DNA of 34,696 bases from Firmicutes bacterium UBA3572 (GTDB taxonomy: Bacteria; Bacillota; Desulfotomaculia; Desulfotomaculales; Desulforudaceae), in contig DFNH01000022.1 of assembly GCA_002375985.1 (NCBI GenBank), forward strand, positions 1 to 34,696, given 5' to 3'. A program made the translations under genes and the position numbers. Below the pieces are notes generated by a model. That model saw only the letters and a program-made list of their open reading frames with translations. It did no database searches and was not told the DNA's origin. Shown piece after piece: positions 1 through 7,236 of the stretch (position 1 is the first letter of the stretch; the number at the start of each line of letters is the position of its first letter).

Positions 1-73
1 CCAGTAATCCGACGACTGACGACTATTTTCAGGGCAGTCTACTAGCTCCCTTTCGGAACACCACGGAAAAGAG

Positions 74-487
74 CTACTCGATGTTGATGCTGGTTCCTGG
101 TGGCCGTGGTCCGGGCTTTGGCAGAACTACCGTCAGTACGCCGTTTGATAGGTTGGCGCGGATGTTTTCCGCCGGCACGTCAAACGGTAGGCGGATGGTT
201 TCCTCGAGCTGGTCCAGATATCTCTCCCGGCGAAGATAACTGCGGTTTTCGGCTGCCGGGGCCTTACGCTGGCCGCTGATGTGTAGCTGGTCGTCAACTA
301 TTTGCAGGGAAAGCTCATCTTTGTGCCAACCGGGCACATCCACCTCCACTACTACCTCGGTCTCGGTCTCGTAAACGTCTATGGCCGGCCCCAGCAAGAT
401 TCGTCGGCCCCGGTCGGCCACATCTTCCAGAAACCGGAAGAACTCGCCTAGCGGGTTGTGTTTGCTGGCAAAATCAAACCTGCTCAC
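74..487 (-). CDS. Small heat shock protein, Hsp20 / alpha-crystallin family
   Basis: Encodes an ATP-independent holdase chaperone that binds unfolding proteins in the cytoplasm. The protein is about 137 residues, normal for bacterial Hsp20. A short N-terminal arm rich in Phe is followed by an alpha-crystallin beta-sandwich: the stretch with VVVEVDVPGWHKDELSLQ is the usual start of this domain, and the C-terminal GVLTVVLPKP is the usual last strand. A GTG start at 487 is preferred because AGGAGG (plus-strand 498-503) lies 10 nt upstream; the in-frame TTG at 496 sits only 1 nt from it. The gene stands alone, with no chaperone neighbour in the window. Family call is secure; exact start is less so. 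Confidence 0.9.
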   Translation of the reverse strand: MSRFDFASKHNPLGEFFRFLEDVADRGRRILLGPAIDVYETETEVVVEVDVPGWHKDELSLQIVDDQLHISGQRKAPAAENRSYLRRERYLDQLEETIRLPFDVPAENIRANLSNGVLTVVLPKPGPRPPGTSINIE

Positions 488-628
488 GGGGATCAAACCT
501 CCTCATGTTCTTAATCTTTATTAGTATACCCCATACTTCGGAAGGGTGGCTATTCGACGCGTTTTTCGGGCACGGTTGTTTTTAATCTTTGGGTTTAAGT
601 TTGTTGACTATTATAAGTCTCTGCCGGG

Positions 629-637
629 TGGTATAAT
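629..637 (+). promoter_or_regulatory. Possible extended -10 promoter (TGGTATAAT)
   Basis: TGG directly followed by TATAAT (632-637) forms an extended -10 motif about 75 nt upstream of the GTG that opens the sensor fossil. No convincing -35 is seen at normal spacing. It may be a leftover promoter of a dead gene. Confidence 0.35.
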
Positions 638-710
638 TCTGCCCAGATGATCTAGTGATGGCGTTCGCATTTTCTAACGCTTACTTAAATTATGAGGGGA
701 AGGGTGCGCG

Positions 711-1118
711 GTGAACATCAGACAAAAGATCTTGGCCGGCTATTTGGTTGTTTTCTTGGCCTGTGCGATCGTCGGGTTTTTGCGCTACACAACATAACTG
801 GATGAGGGGTTCCTACGAAGGACTGCTCAAATACCACGCCTACATGGTGTACCAAACGCAGAACCTGTTGCTGGTCTTCGAGTACGAGGCACCTTATGAT
901 GGCCTTATGATGCGCACCTATTTGTTGACTGGCTTGCCGGAATGGAAAGAGGAGTATCAGAAACAGGAACGGCGGACCCTTAGTATTCTCAATGAACTGG
1001 AAGCCCGGATCACCACGGAGGAGGAACGGGCGGTCCTTGCCCCGCTGGCCCGGTTCATCCGGGACTTTGAACAGCACTATGCATTACCGCCGCGGTTTCA
1101 TACTGAAATCATGAATCT
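711..1118 (+). pseudogene. Fossil of a membrane sensor (chemoreceptor-like N-terminus)
   Basis: A GTG at 711, behind the purine-rich sequence GAGGGGAAGGG, opens a frame reading VNIRQKILAGYLVVFLACAI. This is a typical N-terminal transmembrane signal anchor of methyl-accepting chemotaxis proteins or sensor kinases. It stops at about 795. The next frame continues with a helical, four-helix-bundle-like sensor region (..QNLLLVFEYEAPYDGLMMR.., ..ILNELEARITTEEERAVL..) up to about 1113. A one-base frameshift near 780 therefore separates the halves, and the HAMP and signalling domains are absent: the reading runs directly into the next pseudogene. Broken by both frameshift and truncation. The exact receptor class cannot be told from the remaining domain. 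Confidence 0.6.
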
Positions 1119-1560
1119 ATGGAAAAGAGAGTGGGGACCTTTGAGATTGCCAGTGCGCACATAGGGGTTACGATCGGGGCGGGTTTTGTTTCGGGCCAGG
1201 AAGTGCTCCAGTATTTTACGTTTTTCGGCCCTAACGGCATGCCGGCCATAGTGTTGGCCGCTCTGCTGTTCGTCCTTTTTTGGCGTCGCAATCCTTGACC
1301 TGGGACGCAGGTTGCGGGCGACTTCTCACTTCGAACTTCTTCGTTACAGCGGCGGGAAATACTTGAACTTATTCACCGACGTCGTGACAACCTTTTTCCT
1401 GTTTGGGGCCTTCTCGGCCATGGCTGCCGGCGCCGCTGCGGTGTTCACGCAGCAGTTTAATCTCCCCGCCATATGGGGAAGCAGGGCGATGGTGGCTGCC
1501 AGTGCCACCGCCGTGTTTCTAGGCTTAAGGCCGTTGGTGTCAGCGCTCAACTTTGAAACC
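1119..1560 (+). pseudogene. YkvI-family membrane protein, truncated and frameshifted
   Basis: An ATG at 1119 opens a frame with GAGFVSGQEVLQYFTFFG, the conserved N-terminal signature of YkvI-type membrane proteins, which are related to amino-acid-type transporters with a broken first helix. That frame stops at about 1300 after a T-rich run (cctttttt near 1275). The adjacent frame carries on with LDLGRRLRATSHFELLRYSGG and two hydrophobic helices to about 1560. Together about 145 residues remain of a family usually 330-350 long; the C-terminal half is missing. The break at about 1560 adjoins insertion-sequence debris, suggesting that transposition removed the 3' half. Confidence 0.6.
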
Positions 1561-1642
1561 CTCGATCCAAAAATCCTTGCGGCTCAAGGGCTGCAAGGAA
1601 TGAGAGGGTCACATACCACTACAAACCTCCCCGGGGGTCGGG

Positions 1643-2035
1643 TCAGGCACGTGGCATCCCGGTTACGTGTAGCGGGGGTCTAACCCCCACGGCACGGAAT
1701 GCCACCTCAGCGCGACCGATGAGTTCCGTGCGGGCCAGATAGTGCCTCCCATCCACAAAGTCGGTCTGCACAGTGGTGCCGTCAAGCAGCCGCGCAAAGG
1801 AGGTTTTCAGCCCCAGTTCTTCCCACAGCCTGCGGAAGATCAGCACCGGCTCCCAGGTTTTGGCGTGCCTGGCCTCTATCTGCCGTGCCTTCTTGAGAAG
1901 CCACTGCCGCCTGGAAAACCGCATCAAGTGCTCGCTGAGCCGGTCAAGCGATCCGGCCTGAAGCTCGTAAGCCGGCCAGGTTGGCCACCACCCTCTGGCG
2001 CACCCATCCCACCTCGATTTCTCAAGCATTTGACG
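1643..2035 (-). pseudogene. IS1634-like (IS4 superfamily) transposase remnant
   Basis: On the minus strand one frame reads RQRVVANLAG, a signature from the N-terminal part of IS1634-family transposases, and then stops. The neighbouring frame continues with a helical stretch and FRRLWEELGLKTSFARLL, which matches the loadable LIFxRLWEELGL region of the same family, then HYLARTELIGRAEVAF. Only about 130 residues survive of a protein usually 450-600 long, without the DDE catalytic region, and at least one frameshift is present. Family assignment is from remembered motifs. It is a fossil and cannot move itself. Confidence 0.5.
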
Positions 2036-2051
2036 CCTGCGTGGCACGCAA

Positions 2052-2078
2052 AACTCGGGTTGGTTTTTAACCCGAGTT
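2052..2078. repeat. Perfect 10-bp inverted repeat (hairpin)
   Basis: AACTCGGGTT (2052-2061) and AACCCGAGTT (2069-2078) are exact reverse complements around a 7-nt T-rich loop, with a short T run about 6 nt further on. It may be a weak terminator or part of an insertion-sequence end beside the transposase remnant. Confidence 0.5.
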
Positions 2079-2166
2079 AGAACCGTTTTTCCTTAAGCTG
2101 CGCCCGGTATTATTTAAGCTTCTGTTGATGAAAAAGGCTGGTTAGTTAAGTACACTCCGGGTAAAC

Positions 2167-2191
2167 AAAAAAGGCTTCAGGACAAAAGCCT
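2167..2191 (-). terminator. Rho-independent terminator of tRNA-Leu
   Basis: On the minus strand AGGCTT and AAGCCT pair around an 8-nt loop and are followed by TTTTTT. It lies about 20 nt after the 3' end of the tRNA-Leu gene and in its direction. Confidence 0.7.
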
Positions 2192-2212
2192 GAAAACCTT
2201 GTTGCTCTAAAC

Positions 2213-2298
2213 TGGTGCGGCAGAGAGGATTTGAACCTCCACGGGGGTGCCCCCACTAGATCCTGAATCTAGCGCGTCTGCCATTCCGCCACTGCCGC
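2213..2298 (-). tRNA. tRNA-Leu (anticodon CAG)
   Basis: A class II tRNA with a long variable arm. The acceptor stem GCGGCAG/CTGCCGC, T-arm GGTTCAAATCC and anticodon loop with CAG are all readable on the minus strand. The CCA end is encoded (plus-strand tgg at 2213-2215). It has its own promoter upstream and a terminator downstream. Confidence 0.95.
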
Positions 2299-2323
2299 AC
2301 GGTATGCTTTTGTGACAGAAGTT

Positions 2324-2352
2324 ATAATAGCACAGCCTTTTCTGGCTGTCAA
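2324..2352 (-). promoter_or_regulatory. SigA-type promoter of tRNA-Leu
   Basis: On the minus strand TTGACA (2347-2352) is separated by exactly 17 bp from TATTAT (2324-2329). The start of transcription would fall about 15-20 nt before the tRNA 5' end at 2298. Confidence 0.8.
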
Positions 2353-2373
2353 CGTCTCCGGAGGCGGCTACAG

Positions 2374-3174
2374 CTAGGACTGGTGCTGGTCCCCACTGCC
2401 TTTCAACTGGTCGATGATCATTTGGGCCACTTGCCGGCCGGAGAGTATCATTCCCCCGAAAACGGCTCCCATACGGTACCCGCCGTGCACGGCGTTGGCG
2501 GCCATGCCGGCCACGTAGAGCCCGGGAAAGACTTCGGTGGTGTTATCCATAATCTGCATTTCACCGAGTTCGGCCCACATCGGCTTTTCACCCAGGGCCT
2601 GTCCGGAAGCAGTGTGAAGCTTGACCCCGGCTTTGCGGCTGAGCACCTCGACCACGGCCATGTCGTGCCCGGTGGCATCCACGACAAACCTGGACCTGGT
2701 AGCAATCGGATCGACATGCAGTCCGGCGATTCCGACGGCGCTCCAGTTCAAAACCAGTCCCGAAACCCGGTTATTGTGCAGCACCACGTCCTCGACGCTG
2801 ATCAAATTCATAATATTGGCCCCCGCCTGGCAGGCTTTCAGGGTCAGGGCAGCTACGCATTCCACCGCAGAGGCGGTGTAGTAATCGCCGGCGTACCGGC
2901 TGGTCCGGATCCCGAATTCTTCGAAGACGGGCCGCGCCGGCTCCTGGAAGACAACCTCGTTCATCATCGCGGCGCCGCCCCACATGCCGCCGCCCACGCT
3001 GAGTTTGCGTTCATAAAGGGTGGTTTTCAAGCCCGCCCGGGCCAGGTAATAGGCGGCCGTTAAGCCGGAAGGACCGCCGCCGACTATTTCAACGTCGACC
3101 TCGAGGCAGGAAAGCAGCTTGGCGGTGTAGGTTTCGATTATGGCTTTAGAAATGACATTCTCGTCGAGCTTCAT
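2374..3174 (-). CDS. thi4: Sulfide-dependent ADP-thiazole synthase (Thi4 family)
   Basis: Makes the adenylated thiazole precursor of thiamine from NAD, glycine and a sulfur source, in the cytoplasm. The Rossmann dinucleotide motif VDVEIVGGGPSGLTAAYYLA lies near the N-terminus, followed by GGGMWGGAAM, the Thi4 signature; VDATGHD and GLYVAGMAANAVHGG follow downstream. Yeast Thi4 donates sulfur from a Cys and dies after one turnover. Here the matching site reads GLHVDP, with His, as in the archaeal enzymes that use free sulfide catalytically. This fits an anaerobe living with sulfide. About 266 residues, normal length. The ATG at 3174 is chosen because GGGGGG lies 7 nt before it; an in-frame ATG at 3189 has no such site. 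Transcribed alone, with its own promoter. Confidence 0.92.
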   Translation of the reverse strand: MKLDENVISKAIIETYTAKLLSCLEVDVEIVGGGPSGLTAAYYLARAGLKTTLYERKLSVGGGMWGGAAMMNEVVFQEPARPVFEEFGIRTSRYAGDYYTASAVECVAALTLKACQAGANIMNLISVEDVVLHNNRVSGLVLNWSAVGIAGLHVDPIATRSRFVVDATGHDMAVVEVLSRKAGVKLHTASGQALGEKPMWAELGEMQIMDNTTEVFPGLYVAGMAANAVHGGYRMGAVFGGMILSGRQVAQMIIDQLKGSGDQHQS

Positions 3175-3203
3175 GGTGTTTCCCCCCATCCTAGAATGTA
3201 TTT

Positions 3204-3221
3204 ACGAGTTAAACGAGTTAA
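3204..3221. repeat. Perfect tandem 9-bp repeat in the thi4 leader
   Basis: ACGAGTTAA occurs twice back to back (3204-3212, 3213-3221), immediately downstream of the predicted thi4 -10 box, where the transcript should begin. This position suits an operator, though chance cannot be excluded. Confidence 0.5.
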
Positions 3222-3249
3222 TTGTATTTAGTCCCAGCAATATTTGCAA
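3221..3249 (-). promoter_or_regulatory. Probable promoter of thi4
   Basis: Minus strand TTGCAA (3244-3249), 17-bp spacer, TACAAT (3221-3226). Spacing is ideal, the -10 matches 5 of 6 and the -35 matches 4 of 6. No TPP (THI-box) riboswitch is recognisable in the 290 bp between thi4 and the next gene. Confidence 0.55.
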
Positions 3250-3466
3250 GTCAGGTTTGTCAAACAATCGTTTTGTGGTACCCGCTGAACAAGATGCAAC
3301 GCTAAACGGCAGTCGCGATATATGGCCAAGAAGGGACAGGAAAATCAACAGGGGGCAGCGAAGAGTCTGCACTGGGGTAAGGAGACTGGCGGGAGCCGTT
3401 AGGACCCAGATCCAGATTGTGATTGCTTTATAATACAACCAAACACGCAGACGGAGGGAACAGATC

Positions 3467-3958
3467 ATGCAGATCAAGTGCGCAGACCTGCCCGGTGTCG
3501 GCCGGAAGCATACCATCCGTACGGGAGACGGAAGATTGTTGGTGATTGTCACCCACCACTCCGGTCGCCGTGAAGTCTACTTCATGGCCGATGCGGACGA
3601 TGACGAACCTCTTTTGACCTTTGAACTTAACGATGAAGAGGCCCGGAAGGTGGGGGCCATCCTGCTGGGCGCCGACTACCAGCCGGTCAGTGATGAACGG
3701 GTGGAAACACTCCTCAAGAACTATCGCATTGAATGGATCCCGGTAGCAACTGGTTCGGAGCTCTCCGGCCGGAGAATCAAGGAGGCGCGGATCAGGACGG
3801 CCACCGGAGCCACCGTCATCGGTATTCAGCGAGGGGAGGAAATCATCGGCAGCCCCGATGCGAATGAACTGTTGCGGGCGGGCGATGTCTTGATGGCGGT
3901 GGGAAAGAGGGAGCAAATCAAGGCGCTGGAAGCGTTGTGCCAAGGACAGGGGCGGTAG
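3467..3958 (+). CDS. khtT: Cation:proton antiporter regulatory subunit, KhtT-like (RCK_C/TrkA-C domain)
   Basis: Regulatory partner of a CPA2-type potassium/proton antiporter. The 163-residue protein has an N-terminal KhtT-type domain of about 70 residues and a C-terminal RCK_C ligand-binding domain: WIPVATGSELSGRRIKEARI, TGATVIGIQRGEE and ELLRAGDVLMAVGKREQI are typical of TrkA-C. The ribosome site GGAGGG lies about 8 nt before the ATG. The antiporter gene follows after 3 nt, so the two are surely cotranscribed; in Bacillus KhtT gates KhtU in the same arrangement. TATAAT at 3429-3434 is a possible -10 but lacks a clear -35. A KhtS homologue is not present. Confidence 0.85.
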   Translation: MQIKCADLPGVGRKHTIRTGDGRLLVIVTHHSGRREVYFMADADDDEPLLTFELNDEEARKVGAILLGADYQPVSDERVETLLKNYRIEWIPVATGSELSGRRIKEARIRTATGATVIGIQRGEEIIGSPDANELLRAGDVLMAVGKREQIKALEALCQGQGR

Positions 3959-3961
3959 GCG

Positions 3962-5158
3962 ATGCCTGAACACTGGCCCTTCCTATTGGCGGGGGGCATC
4001 ATGCTCTTTTTGTTTTTCGGCCTCGGCATTGCCTCCCGGAAAATCCGTCTACCGGCGGTGCTCTTGTTTATTGTCTTGGGCATTGCCCTGAGCGGACTAC
4101 TGAACGGTTACGAAGAAGCCCTGCACAATGTGGCCGAGATTGGCATCGTCCTTTTGTTCTTCCTGCTGGGCCTGGAGTTTCCCCTGCAGCGTATGCTGCA
4201 AATCTCCAAAAGGGTTTGGCCGGCGGGTTTGATGGATGTTGTCCTGAACCTGGGCTTGGCCTTCCTGATTGCCCTGGCCTTCGGGCTGAACCTGACCGTA
4301 GCCTTCCTCATCGGCGCGGTAGCTTACGCCAGCAGTTCGTCGATCACCATCAAAATGCTCGAGGAAAAGAAGCGGCTCGCCAGTCCCGAGGCCGAGTTCA
4401 TCCTGGCTCTGTTGATTTTCGAGGATCTGGTGGCGCCGATCCTGGTTTCTTTCCTGGCGGGGATATACGCGGGGGTAGATGTTACCGCCCAGAATATGGC
4501 CCTGTTAATGGTCAAAATTGTGGCCCTGACCGCGGGCGCCATTGTGATCGGCTACTACGGGTTTAGAAGGTTGGGCGCCTTTGTCGAGAAATACTTGGAG
4601 ACCGACTTGATGCCGCTCTTTGCGGTGGGTATCGCCTTCGCTTACGCCGGTTTGGCGGTAGTGCTTGGTTTGTCCGAGGTGCTGGGCGCCTTCCTGGCCG
4701 GGGTAATGCTCTCCGAAACCGGGCGTTCCAGGGAATTGGAGCATCTGATCCTGCCCGTGAGGAATCTTACCCTGCCGTTCTTTTTCTTCTGGTTTGGTAC
4801 TACCATTTACATCGGTGACGGTGTACCCATGGCTGCTTTGCTGGTGGTGCTGGTCCTTTGGTCCATCCTGGCCAAAATGTTGGTGGGATTCTACGGGGGC
4901 CGGCTCTACGGCTTGAGTGATAGAGCGGCCTTGCGTGCCGGCATGTCCCTGGGGCAAAGGGGCGAGTTCTCGGCGATCATTGCCGCCTTGGCACCACCAG
5001 CGATCCGGACGTTCAGCGGTGTATATATCCTGTCTACCGCCCTGGTAGGGATACTTTTGTTTAACCGGGCTCCGGCGTGGTCCAGGTGGTTGCACCAGAA
5101 ATACTTCGACAAGCGTGACCGGTCACCGAATACCGGGTCGAATAAGGCTGCCCATTAG
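3962..5158 (+). CDS. khtU: Cation:proton antiporter, KhtU-like (CPA2 / Kef family)
   Basis: Integral membrane exchanger expected to release K+ (or another monovalent cation) in exchange for protons. The 398-residue protein is almost entirely hydrophobic helices, 11-13 in number. It has the Kef/NhaA-like features VLGIALSGL, LLFFLLGLEF (helix 3) and ILALLIFEDLVAPILV, where the acidic pair in a membrane helix is the conserved ion-binding element, and a late GQRGEFSAIIAAL motif. There is no C-terminal nucleotide-binding domain; that role falls to the separate upstream KhtT-like protein. The length matches KhtU-type antiporters of about 400 residues. The ATG at 3962 follows the upstream stop by 3 nt. 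No terminator is obvious behind it. Confidence 0.85.
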   Translation: MPEHWPFLLAGGIMLFLFFGLGIASRKIRLPAVLLFIVLGIALSGLLNGYEEALHNVAEIGIVLLFFLLGLEFPLQRMLQISKRVWPAGLMDVVLNLGLAFLIALAFGLNLTVAFLIGAVAYASSSSITIKMLEEKKRLASPEAEFILALLIFEDLVAPILVSFLAGIYAGVDVTAQNMALLMVKIVALTAGAIVIGYYGFRRLGAFVEKYLETDLMPLFAVGIAFAYAGLAVVLGLSEVLGAFLAGVMLSETGRSRELEHLILPVRNLTLPFFFFWFGTTIYIGDGVPMAALLVVLVLWSILAKMLVGFYGGRLYGLSDRAALRAGMSLGQRGEFSAIIAALAPPAIRTFSGVYILSTALVGILLFNRAPAWSRWLHQKYFDKRDRSPNTGSNKAAH

Positions 5159-5167
5159 CTAATAAGC

Positions 5168-5176
5168 TGTTATAAT
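5168..5176 (+). promoter_or_regulatory. Extended -10 promoter (TGTTATAAT) of the mannose operon
   Basis: TG-N-TATAAT lies just after the khtU stop and about 58 nt before the TTG start of the first glycosyltransferase. No good -35 is present, which is usual for extended -10 promoters. It is the best candidate promoter for the 5234-13635 operon. Confidence 0.5.
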
Positions 5177-5233
5177 TATTTACAAGCTCGGACGTGCCAT
5201 CCATTCTGGCGCGGGTCTGTGGGAGGGTCGATC

Positions 5234-6274
5234 TTGCGGATAGCTATGCTTTCACCCATCGCGTGGCGCACACCTCCACGTCATTACGGTCCTTGGGAAA
5301 GAGTAGTATCCCTTTTGACGGAAGGGTTGGTTGCGCGAGGGCTCGATGTTACTCTGTTCGCTACGGCCGATTCCGAGACCCAGGCAAAGCTTCGGTCGGT
5401 GTGTGCCCGCGGTTATGAAGAGGACCCATCGGTGGACCCCAAGGTGGTGGAGTGCTTGCACATTTCGGCGGTTTTTGAAGCGGCCGGCGAGTTTGATCTA
5501 ATTCACAACCACTTTGATTTTTTGCCGCTTAGCTATAGCGGTCTGGTCAGTACGCCGGTGCTGACCACGATTCACGGTTTTTCGTCACCGAAGATTCTGC
5601 CCGTGTACAAGAAATACGACCAAAGAACCTTCTACGTTGCCATTAGCGATGCCGACCGGTCACCGGAACTGGATTACATCGCCACCATCCATCACGGGAT
5701 TGACATTGAACACTTCACCTTCCGGCCCCGAGCAGGGGAGTACCTTTTGTTTTTCGGCCGCATTCATCACGACAAGGGAACCCGGGAAGCAATTGAAATA
5801 GCGGCTCGCGCCGGTCGCAAATTGGTCCTGGCCGGCATCATCCAGGATCAGGATTATTTCGAGCGCGAGGTGCGCCCCCATCTGGACGGAAAACGGTTTG
5901 TTTACGTCGGCAGTGTGGGACCGAAGGAACGCGATGAACTGCTGGGCGGGGCCTATGCCCTGCTGCATCCGATCAATTTTGACGAACCGTTCGGCCTTTC
6001 CGTCGTCGAGGCAATGGCGTGTGGGACTCCCGTCATTGCTTTTAAACGCGGCAGCATGCCCGAAATCATTCGCGACGGCGAAAACGGTTTCCTCGTGCAC
6101 AGTGTTGCCGAGGCCGTTCAGGCGGTCGAGCGGGTTTCGGCAATTGATCGTTTGCGTTGCCGGCAAATAGTGGAGAAACGCTTTACGGTCGACCGTATGG
6201 TGGACGATTACTTGCGGGTCTATGAAGTGGTGCTGGAAAAATCAAGGCGTTCTGGCGGTCCGGGCAGGGCGTAA
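5234..6274 (+). CDS. GT4-family glycosyltransferase
   Basis: A retaining GT-B glycosyltransferase that transfers a sugar from a nucleotide sugar, probably GDP-mannose given its neighbours. About 346 residues. The N-terminal domain starts LRIAMLSPIAWRTPPRHYGP, the usual GT4 opening with an acceptor-side Gly loop. The C-terminal domain has FGRIHHDKGTREAIEIA (the phosphate-contacting region) and EPFGLSVVEAMACGTPVIAF, the EX7E motif that binds the donor. The TTG at 5234 is chosen because GGGAGGG lies about 7 nt upstream; an in-frame GTG at 5219 overlaps that site. The GH130 gene begins 14 nt downstream. Donor and acceptor are inferred from context, not visible in the sequence. Confidence 0.85.
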   Translation: MRIAMLSPIAWRTPPRHYGPWERVVSLLTEGLVARGLDVTLFATADSETQAKLRSVCARGYEEDPSVDPKVVECLHISAVFEAAGEFDLIHNHFDFLPLSYSGLVSTPVLTTIHGFSSPKILPVYKKYDQRTFYVAISDADRSPELDYIATIHHGIDIEHFTFRPRAGEYLLFFGRIHHDKGTREAIEIAARAGRKLVLAGIIQDQDYFEREVRPHLDGKRFVYVGSVGPKERDELLGGAYALLHPINFDEPFGLSVVEAMACGTPVIAFKRGSMPEIIRDGENGFLVHSVAEAVQAVERVSAIDRLRCRQIVEKRFTVDRMVDDYLRVYEVVLEKSRRSGGPGRA

Positions 6275-6288
6275 TAAGGAGGCCGGTC

Positions 6289-7224
6289 ATGCAGCAGGCC
6301 ATTGTCAGGCGGTACCCCCACAATCCCATACTAACGCGGGGCGATGTGCCCTACCCGGTAGCCACGGTGCACAACGCCGGTGTGGTGAAACACCAGGGGC
6401 GGTATGTGATGTTGTTCCGGTCCCACCGGCGCAACGGCCGGTCGATTATTGGGCTGGCCGAAAGCGAAAACGGGTTTTCCTTTCGCGTACACCCAAAGCC
6501 GTTTTTGGTTCCGGCCGAGGAAGGTGTTTTTGCCGAATATGAAGAATTCGGGGTGGAAGATGTGCGCATCTGTCCGCTCGAAGACGAATACCTGCTGACC
6601 TACAGTGCCTATTCCCGGCATGGCGTGCGGGTGGCGCTTGCCCGGACGCGGGATTTCGTTCGTGTCGAACGGGTGGCCCTGATCACCCAGGCCGACTGCC
6701 GCAACGTGGTTATTTTCCCCCAGCGTTTCAACGGCCGCTACGTACGTTTAGACCGTCCGCATTCCGAGATTTCGCCCTGGTCGATCTGGATATCCTACTC
6801 GCCCGATCTGGTGCACTGGGGGGATTCCCGGGTGGTAATGAAGCCGGTTCAGTACCACTGGGACGAAATGAAGATCGGTCCAGGAGCGACGCCGATCAAA
6901 ACGGCCGACGGTTGGCTGCATATTTACCACGGAGTGTTTCCGACGATGGATGGATCGGTTTACCGGTTGGGCGTGGCCCTGCACGATTTGGATGATCCGG
7001 CAAGGGTTTTGGGGGTCGCCGACGAATGGATTCTCCAGCCGGAAGATCCGTGGGAACTCACGGGTTATGTACACAATGTGGTCTTTACCTGTGGGGCGGT
7101 GGCCGAGGATGACGGCACGGTGAAGATTTACTGGGGGGGCGCCGATACCGTGATGTGCGTGGGCACGGCACGGATCGACGAACTCGTGGCCCCTTGTCTA
7201 AGCCGGTCTCGCAAACCATATTGA
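6289..7224 (+). CDS. GH130 family beta-mannoside phosphorylase (short form)
   Basis: GH130 enzymes mostly cleave beta-mannosides with phosphate, giving alpha-mannose-1-phosphate. The 311-residue protein is a single five-bladed beta-propeller: NPILTRGDVPYPVATVHNAG opens it, GVEDVRICPLED carries the expected catalytic Asp (about residue 91), and KIGPGATPIKTADGWLHIYH and GYVHNVVFTCGAV are conserved late blades. AAGGAGG stands about 7 nt before the ATG. Short GH130 proteins of this size include beta-1,4-mannobiose-type and beta-1,2-mannobiose phosphorylases; the linkage cannot be decided by eye. The next gene encodes the enzyme that would use its product, mannose-1-phosphate. Confidence 0.85.
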   Translation: MQQAIVRRYPHNPILTRGDVPYPVATVHNAGVVKHQGRYVMLFRSHRRNGRSIIGLAESENGFSFRVHPKPFLVPAEEGVFAEYEEFGVEDVRICPLEDEYLLTYSAYSRHGVRVALARTRDFVRVERVALITQADCRNVVIFPQRFNGRYVRLDRPHSEISPWSIWISYSPDLVHWGDSRVVMKPVQYHWDEMKIGPGATPIKTADGWLHIYHGVFPTMDGSVYRLGVALHDLDDPARVLGVADEWILQPEDPWELTGYVHNVVFTCGAVAEDDGTVKIYWGGADTVMCVGTARIDELVAPCLSRSRKPY

Positions 7225-7236
7225 TGCGGGAGGTCA

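Noticed and set aside
604..637. TTGACT plus TATAAT as a standard promoter
   Set aside because: The spacer is 22 bp, too long for SigA; only the extended -10 reading was kept.
1742..2080. Plus-strand open frames over the transposase remnant
   Set aside because: The minus strand holds recognisable IS1634 motifs; the plus frames show none.
2383..3063. Plus-strand open frame opposite thi4
   Set aside because: The minus strand encodes a full-length Thi4 with motifs, promoter and ribosome site.
3175..3466. Possible TPP riboswitch before thi4
   Set aside because: The conserved THI-box sequence is not seen on the minus strand.
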